In this document: positions 6,551-11,140 of the stretch, one piece after another
Position numbering within the stretch: position 1 is the first letter of the stretch
Layout: every line of letters starts with the position of its first letter
DNA from: Ignavibacteriales bacterium
Lineage (GTDB): Bacteria > Bacteroidota > Ignavibacteria > UBA10030
Assembly: GCA_016218005.1 (NCBI GenBank)
Contig: JACRFF010000050.1
Coordinates: 1-11,140 of the forward strand
Direction of reading: 5' to 3'
Length of the DNA: 11,140 bases
Made by a program: the position numbers and the translations under genes
The notes under the pieces: generated by a model
The model's input: the letters and a program-made list of their open reading frames with translations, nothing else
Told to the model about the DNA's origin: nothing
Database searches by the model: none

Positions 6551-9208
6551 TCACTCAAGCTTACGTTTTGTTTCCACCATTTGGTACGTTTCAATGATAT
6601 CGGCAACTTTGATGTCATTGAAATTTTCCAGACCAATGCCGCACTCAAAGCCTTGCTCAACTTCACGCACATCGTCCTTGAAGCGCTTAAGAGATGCAAG
6701 CGACCCGCTATAGACCTCAATGCCATCACGAATCAAACGAACTTTGCTTTGCCGTGATATCCTGCCATCACGAACGTAACAGCCGGCAATGGTGCCAACT
6801 TTGGAAATCTTAAACACGTCTCGCACTTCAATCGTACCCAGCACCTGTTCCTGAATGCTTGGCGCCAGCATCCCCTCCAAGGCGTTCTTCACATCGTTAA
6901 TGGCGTCGTAGATAATGTTGTAGAGACGGATATCGATAGTTTCCTGCTGAGCAAGTTGTCGCGCCTTAAGGTTCGGGCGAACGTGAAATCCGATGATGAC
7001 CGCCTGAGAGGCAACTGCAAGCAACACGTCGGATTCCGAGATGCCGCCGACGGCCTTGTGAATCACTTGAACCTTGACTTCGTTTGTCGACAAGCGCATC
7101 AATGAATCCGACAATGCCTCTGCGGATCCGTCGACATCTGCCTTCACGATCACAGGTAATTCACGCACCTGACCTTCTTTGATCTGTTTCGAAATGTCGT
7201 CAAGCGTTAAGCGGCGCGTCTGCCGAAAATCTTGCTCTCGCTTAAGCTGTTGCCGGCGGAAGCTGATATCGCGTGCTTCACGGTCGTCTTTCATAACGAC
7301 CAACGCATCTCCGGCTTGCGGAATACCCTCGAATCCGGTGAGCTGCACCGGCTGGGACGGATGCGCCGCTTCCACGCGCTGGCCGCGTTCGTCAAACATA
7401 GCGCGCGCACGACCGCTCCATACGCCGCAAACAAAATCGTCGCCAATGTGCAGCGTACCTTTTTGAATCAATACCGTTGCTGTAATCCCTCGACCCTTAT
7501 CCAGTTCCGCCTCGACGACAACCCCGCGTGCAAGACGATCGGGGTTCGCTTTAAGGTCGAGAACTTCTGCCTCGAGAAGAATTTTTTCGAGCAACAGGTC
7601 AACATTCTTGCCGGTCTTTGCTGAAAGCGCCACCACCTGGTTTTTTCCACCATACTCTTCCACTAGTACGCCGCGTTCAGCCAACTGCTGCTTAATTCGA
7701 TCCGGGTTTGCCTCGGCCTTGTCAATCTTGTTGATGGCAACGATGATCGGAACATTCGCGGCTTGCGCGTGGCTGATTGCCTCAATCGTTTGCGGCATCA
7801 CGTTATCTTCCGCAGCAACCACGAGTACAACGATATCGGTAACCTGCGCGCCGCGCGCTCTCATGGCAGTAAATGCTTCATGACCAGGCGTGTCGAGAAA
7901 CGTAATCCGCCTACCGGTAGGCAATGCCACCTCGTACGCACCGATGTGCTGAGTAATACCTCCAGATTCTCCTGCAACGACGTTGGCATTTCGGATGTAA
8001 TCAAGAAGCGAGGTCTTCCCGTGGTCGACATGCCCCATGATGGTTACCACGGGGGCGCGCAATTGCAAATCCTCCGCCTCATCGACAATATCCTGCAATA
8101 CATCGGCGGCAAATTGATCTTCAAAGTTCACTTGAAAACCGAATTCATCCGCTACAAGCGTGATGGTGTCTTTATCGAGCCGTTGGTTGATCGACACCAT
8201 GATTCCCAATCCCATGACCTTACTGATAACTTCTGCCACAGAGACCCGCATGAGGTTTGCCAACTCGCCAACCGTTACGAATTCTGTCACCCGTATTTGC
8301 GTGCGCTCACGCTCTTGTTCTTCGAGGAGGCGCTGCACTTCTTCTTCGCGTTTTTCTTTTTTCTTCTTTCGAATTGCCGCACGAGAAACAGTTGTTACGT
8401 CAACCGTTTCTGTAAGTGTCTCGCGAATAGCGCGATCGACCTCGTTGGTATCAACTTCAGCCCGACGCAATTTCTTCCGCTTGCGTCCCTTGGTTTCAAC
8501 TTCTTCTACTTTTCCGGCGCCTGCTTTTCCGGGTTTTCTTGCCTCTTCCTTGAGCTTCTTTTTCTTTTTCTTCTTCTTTTTTTCGTCTTCTAACTCTTTC
8601 GCTGTGCTCGTTGGCGCACCAAGTTCAATTTTCCCCTTGATCGTCAATCCCCGCTGTTGGCGGGCTACGACTACCTCCAAAGGCGACTGTGAAACCTTTT
8701 TTTCTTTGCCTTCAGCTTTTTTTACAGATGGTTCAACAACACGCCTACGTTTTCCGGCGGACGCCAATTCTTCCGTGGGTACAGCAACAGGAACTTCCCG
8801 AGGGGGTAACTCGGAGGGCGCGATCTCAACCGATAGTTTTTCGGCGAATTCCATCAAGCTCGGTTTCGTTTCTTCAACAGTCTTCGCCGGGGTTTCAACT
8901 TCCACAGACTTTGCCGCCGCAGGAACAATATCCTCTTTGAGCCCGGCCTTTTTATCCGCTTTCTCAAGAGGTTCCTTCTTGCGCGTAGATTTGAATTCCT
9001 GAACTCGCTTTTGATGCCGCTCGGCCGTATCCTTTTCCTTCTTGAAATGGCTTTGGACCGTCGTTACCATCTCGTCCGTCACAGGACTCATATGATTCTT
9101 GACTTCGAAACCCTTCTTCTTCAAGAAGTCGATAATAGTATCGTGCGCTAGATTCAGATCTTTCGCCAGATTGTAAATCTTCAATTTTTTGACTGTTGCG
9201 TCAGCCAT
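6551..9208 (-). CDS. infB: Translation initiation factor IF-2
   Basis: IF2 is the GTPase that recruits initiator fMet-tRNA to the 30S subunit and promotes 50S joining. It has 885 residues, close to the long E. coli form. Order: an N-terminal IF2_N domain (KIYNLAKDLNLAHDTIIDFL, about 8-60); a long charged linker (about 60-300) with a run of nine lysines (210-218) and further basic clusters; a second IF2_N-like domain (about 303-365); then the G domain with G1 GHVDHGKT (392-399), switch region GGITQHIGAY, G3 DTPGH (439-443), G4 NKID (493-496) and G5 SAK (529-531); then domains II, III and the C-terminal fMet-tRNA-binding domain. The ATG at 9206-9208 has AGGA eight bases and AAAGG four bases upstream. 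It lies 35 bases after nusA. The linker is low-complexity and probably disordered. The lysine run contains an in-phase slippery heptamer, described in the findings. Confidence 0.98.
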   Translation of the reverse strand: MADATVKKLKIYNLAKDLNLAHDTIIDFLKKKGFEVKNHMSPVTDEMVTTVQSHFKKEKDTAERHQKRVQEFKSTRKKEPLEKADKKAGLKEDIVPAAAKSVEVETPAKTVEETKPSLMEFAEKLSVEIAPSELPPREVPVAVPTEELASAGKRRRVVEPSVKKAEGKEKKVSQSPLEVVVARQQRGLTIKGKIELGAPTSTAKELEDEKKKKKKKKKLKEEARKPGKAGAGKVEEVETKGRKRKKLRRAEVDTNEVDRAIRETLTETVDVTTVSRAAIRKKKKEKREEEVQRLLEEQERERTQIRVTEFVTVGELANLMRVSVAEVISKVMGLGIMVSINQRLDKDTITLVADEFGFQVNFEDQFAADVLQDIVDEAEDLQLRAPVVTIMGHVDHGKTSLLDYIRNANVVAGESGGITQHIGAYEVALPTGRRITFLDTPGHEAFTAMRARGAQVTDIVVLVVAAEDNVMPQTIEAISHAQAANVPIIVAINKIDKAEANPDRIKQQLAERGVLVEEYGGKNQVVALSAKTGKNVDLLLEKILLEAEVLDLKANPDRLARGVVVEAELDKGRGITATVLIQKGTLHIGDDFVCGVWSGRARAMFDERGQRVEAAHPSQPVQLTGFEGIPQAGDALVVMKDDREARDISFRRQQLKREQDFRQTRRLTLDDISKQIKEGQVRELPVIVKADVDGSAEALSDSLMRLSTNEVKVQVIHKAVGGISESDVLLAVASQAVIIGFHVRPNLKARQLAQQETIDIRLYNIIYDAINDVKNALEGMLAPSIQEQVLGTIEVRDVFKISKVGTIAGCYVRDGRISRQSKVRLIRDGIEVYSGSLASLKRFKDDVREVEQGFECGIGLENFNDIKVADIIETYQMVETKRKLE

Positions 9209-9243
9209 TGGACCTTTCCTGATTGAGGAGCTATTCCCTCAGT

Positions 9244-10584
9244 TCAACTCGGCTCCTTTTCGGGTGCTGTTTCGCCTTGATTGCGCTCCTCTTGTTGCTT
9301 GATGTCTTGGACGGACGGAACATCATCTTCCTCGTTCTCCACTTCCGCCTCTTCCAATCCCTTTGTAAGCATGGCAACGATTTCGTCAACCTTGGCTATT
9401 TCTATTCCGAGCGTGTTCACGATCTCTTCTTTGGGAGATTCGATCACATCGCGCACAGTCTCGTATCCTTCATCAAAGAACTTGTGGAAGAGAACATCGC
9501 CCAACTCATCGCGGAACTCCGAAAGATCCATGTCATATTCTTCCTCCTCACCCCCCTCTTTGACAACTTGGATGTCGAAACCGGTAAGCTTCGATGCAAG
9601 TCGAACGTTTTGTCCGCCTTTACCAATCGCCAAAGAAACTTGATCGTTAGCCACGAGCACCGTCGCCTTCTTGTCGTCCAAGTTGATTTGAACGTCTTTC
9701 AACTTTGCGGGAGCTAACGAGCGTTGAATAAAGGTAAGCGGTTCCTCTGAAAAATTGATGACGTCAATGTTTTCATTGTTCAGTTCACGCACAATGGCGT
9801 GAATACGGATGCCTTTCATACCCACGCAAGCGCCGACCGCATCTATGCGATCGTCGTGTGAAAGCACTGCAACTTTTGCCCGATCACCAGGCTCACGAGC
9901 AATTCGTTTGATTTCAATAATGCCGTCGTAGATTTCCGGAATCTCAATCTCAAAAAGACGCATCAAGAATTGCGGGTCGGTGCGGGAGATAATCACCATC
10001 GGATTGCCGGAACCTTTTCGCACTTCTTTCACCACAGCACGAATGGTATCGCTTTTCTTGTATCGTTCCTTGTAGATTTGTTCGCTGCGCGGAAGGATCA
10101 ATTCATTCTTATTGTGCATCACCAGAATCTCGCCGCGCCCTTTGCGTATTTGATAGATTTCTCCGACGACAATTTCGCCCATGGAGTTGCTATACTCGTT
10201 GTAAATGGCTTCGCGCTCGATCTCCTTGATTCGTTGATTCAGATTTTGCTTTGCGCTGATAACAAGCCTGCGGCCGAAATCCGCAAGCGGGATAATTTCA
10301 ACAAATTCTTCGCCCACCTCCAACTGGTCGCCGGACTTTCGCTTGACTTCTTCGGGGGTAATTTGGATCGAGGGATCTTCAACGGTTTCGACCACTTCTT
10401 TTTCAAGGTAGATTTCTATATCCCCCTTATCCATATTGACCACAACATCATACTTCGAATTCAGTCCGTATTTCTTCTTGATCATCATCCCAAAGACATC
10501 CTCTACAATACCGACGAGGATATCGCGGTCAATCCCTTTTTCACGAGCCATTTGGGAAAACGATTCAACAATTTCTTGATTCAT
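9244..10584 (-). CDS. nusA: Transcription elongation/termination factor NusA
   Basis: NusA binds RNA polymerase and nascent RNA, increases pausing and hairpin-dependent termination, and takes part in antitermination and transcription-translation coupling. It has 446 residues. Domains: the N-terminal polymerase-binding domain (about 1-125), S1 domain (about 136-201), KH1 with the GMKG loop (255-258 in VGACVGMKGIRIHAIV) and KH2 with AIGKGGQNVRLASKL (319-333). A helix-hairpin-helix-like segment (about 359-408) follows, then a strongly acidic, probably disordered tail (409-446). The E. coli protein (495 residues) has two acidic repeats after KH2; here I see one comparable segment. The ATG at 10582-10584 has GGAGG five bases upstream, the strongest ribosome binding site in the window. 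It lies 27 bases after the rimP stop. The intrinsic terminator ahead of rimP is a plausible site for NusA to act on its own operon (inference). Confidence 0.97.
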   Translation of the reverse strand: MNQEIVESFSQMAREKGIDRDILVGIVEDVFGMMIKKKYGLNSKYDVVVNMDKGDIEIYLEKEVVETVEDPSIQITPEEVKRKSGDQLEVGEEFVEIIPLADFGRRLVISAKQNLNQRIKEIEREAIYNEYSNSMGEIVVGEIYQIRKGRGEILVMHNKNELILPRSEQIYKERYKKSDTIRAVVKEVRKGSGNPMVIISRTDPQFLMRLFEIEIPEIYDGIIEIKRIAREPGDRAKVAVLSHDDRIDAVGACVGMKGIRIHAIVRELNNENIDVINFSEEPLTFIQRSLAPAKLKDVQINLDDKKATVLVANDQVSLAIGKGGQNVRLASKLTGFDIQVVKEGGEEEEYDMDLSEFRDELGDVLFHKFFDEGYETVRDVIESPKEEIVNTLGIEIAKVDEIVAMLTKGLEEAEVENEEDDVPSVQDIKQQEERNQGETAPEKEPS

Positions 10585-10611
10585 CTATTCCTCCAAGATA
10601 TCTTGCCACCA

Positions 10612-11073
10612 TTACCACGGCAAGACTTCTCTAGCATCAATGATGGTAGAAAAGTCTAGCGTTATCACTTCCTGCTGGTTTTCAGTACTAAAGTGAAGCA
10701 CGTTACCTTCGATCAGTTCAAGCCGTCCGACGAGGCTCCGTGTTTTGTCTTCAAAAGTATATTGCACGCTGAATTTTCGCCCAACACATTTTTTGAATTG
10801 TCTCAACAGCTTTATCGGCTTGTCAATGCCTGGCGACGAAACTTCTAACCTGTACGGTCCATCAATCAGGTTTTCGGCATCAAACAGACGACCAAGTGCA
10901 CGGCTGATCTGAGCACACTGTTGTATCGAAATACCACTCTCTGTATCAACCAAAACCGTCACTATTTTCCCTCTTCCCTCACCCCCGACAGTCACATCGA
11001 CAAGATATGCATTCAGTTCATTGAGGCATGGGGTCAAAAAATCTTCGATTTTCAACTTAAAGTCTTGTTGCAT
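10612..11073 (-). CDS. rimP: Ribosome maturation factor RimP
   Basis: RimP is needed for efficient maturation of the 30S subunit. With the ATG at 11071-11073 the protein has 153 residues, the normal size. Family features: KIVTVLVDTESGISIQQCAQISRALG in the N-terminal domain, the hallmark LEVSSPGIDKPI (76-87), and a C-terminal Sm-like barrel (VGRLELIEGNVLHFSTENQQEVITLDF). The frame stays open further upstream to a TTG at 11113-11115, but that part lies in a terminator hairpin and encodes an atypical leader, so I rejected it. No ribosome binding site is visible ahead of the ATG: the preceding bases are the terminator U-run and GCUCAGCAUU. It is the first gene of the translation cluster in view; rimP-nusA-infB is a widely conserved order. 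Confidence 0.94.
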   Translation of the reverse strand: MQQDFKLKIEDFLTPCLNELNAYLVDVTVGGEGRGKIVTVLVDTESGISIQQCAQISRALGRLFDAENLIDGPYRLEVSSPGIDKPIKLLRQFKKCVGRKFSVQYTFEDKTRSLVGRLELIEGNVLHFSTENQQEVITLDFSTIIDAREVLPW

Positions 11074-11083
11074 AATGCTGAGC

Positions 11084-11112
11084 AAAAAAAATAGCCCGTT
11101 TCCTCGGGCTAT
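11084..11112 (-). terminator. Intrinsic (Rho-independent) terminator ahead of rimP
   Basis: On the minus strand an eight-base-pair perfect stem, ATAGCCCG (11112-11105) with CGGGCTAT (11098-11091), encloses a six-base loop. The stem is followed by an unbroken run of T: seven bases (11090-11084) plus the last stem base. This is a textbook intrinsic terminator for leftward transcription. The plus strand has no T-run on the other side, so it works in one direction only. It ends about ten bases before the rimP ATG. It either ends an upstream gene outside the window or lies in the rimP-nusA operon leader as an attenuator. Confidence 0.85.
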
Positions 11113-11124
11113 CAACTATCAACC

Positions 11125-11136
11125 ATAATAAATGTA
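11125..11136 (-). promoter_or_regulatory. Possible promoter -10/-7 element upstream of rimP
   Basis: Read on the minus strand, TACATTTA (11136-11129) matches seven of eight positions of the Bacteroidota -7 consensus TAnnTTTG, and the overlapping TATTAT (11130-11125) resembles a sigma-70 -10 box. Any -33 or -35 element would lie outside the window, so this cannot be confirmed. If used, transcripts would begin just upstream of the terminator and carry it in their leader. AT-rich matches like this arise easily by chance. Confidence 0.2.
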
Positions 11137-11140
11137 GGCA

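Noticed and set aside
8160..9002. 280-codon open frame on the plus strand opposite infB
   Set aside because: It is the mirror of the lysine/glutamate-rich IF2 linker, giving runs of Phe and Ser of low complexity, with no family motif. The minus-strand IF2 frame is unmistakable.
9220..9243. Short inverted repeat (TGAGG/CCTCA) between nusA and infB
   Set aside because: There are only five pairs, no T-run follows, and it is within chance expectation.
9209..9243. Possible tRNA, CRISPR or mobile-element signal in intergenic gaps (checked in every gap of the window)
   Set aside because: All gaps are 71 bases or shorter. None holds a cloverleaf, repeat-spacer pattern, transposase fragment or terminal repeats.
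10594..10605. 12-base perfect palindrome CAAGATATCTTG between rimP and nusA
   Set aside because: It has no loop and so is a poor RNA hairpin. It could be an operator, but one short AT-rich palindrome inside an operon is weak evidence.
11074..11115. TTG start extending rimP by 14 codons
   Set aside because: The extension is read from the terminator hairpin and its U-run, giving an artificial Leu/Phe-rich leader. RimP proteins normally begin near the chosen ATG.

Overview
The window is one co-directional block on the minus strand. It is almost entirely a conserved bacterial translation and RNA-metabolism cluster. Read in the direction of transcription (right to left), the order is rimP - nusA - infB - rbfA - truB - ribF - rpsO - pnp - aroA - sugar-type ABC transporter ATPase. 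The last gene runs off the left edge. Gaps are short (71 bases at most) or negative: truB overlaps rbfA by 4 bases and ribF overlaps truB by 11. No real gene was found on the plus strand, and there is no RNA gene, insertion sequence, prophage or CRISPR array.

Organism: base composition looks close to balanced and most genes have purine-rich ribosome binding sites. Several proteins look to me like the Bacteroidota/Chlorobiota/Ignavibacteriota (FCB) side of the bacteria. Examples are the PNPase stretch with DADVLGACAASAALMVSD, the GSDHRFGHNREG motif of RibF, a TruB without a C-terminal PUA domain, and a short NusA ending in one helix-hairpin-helix-like segment and an acidic tail. This placement is inference from remembered family sequences, not a search.

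Layout: 10612-11073 rimP (30S maturation); 9244-10584 nusA (elongation/termination factor); 6551-9208 infB (IF2); 6182-6547 rbfA (30S maturation); 5487-6185 truB (tRNA pseudouridine 55); 4529-5497 ribF (FMN/FAD synthesis); 4234-4503 rpsO (S15); 1994-4177 pnp (PNPase); 642-1922 aroA (EPSP synthase); 1-624 N-terminal 208 residues of a MalK/UgpC-type ATPase. The first eight genes together build and start the small ribosomal subunit, couple transcription to translation and turn over RNA. aroA and the ABC ATPase are metabolic and transport genes attached at the 3' end.

The most interesting signals are the RNA hairpins at gene junctions. (1) A textbook intrinsic terminator lies about 10 bases ahead of the rimP start. 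(2) A 9-bp hairpin sits between rpsO and pnp. (3) A GC-rich 6-bp hairpin abuts the ribF start codon. (4) An 11-bp inverted repeat before aroA contains the aroA ribosome binding site in its 3' arm. I found no new multi-gene system; the coding content is ordinary core genome.
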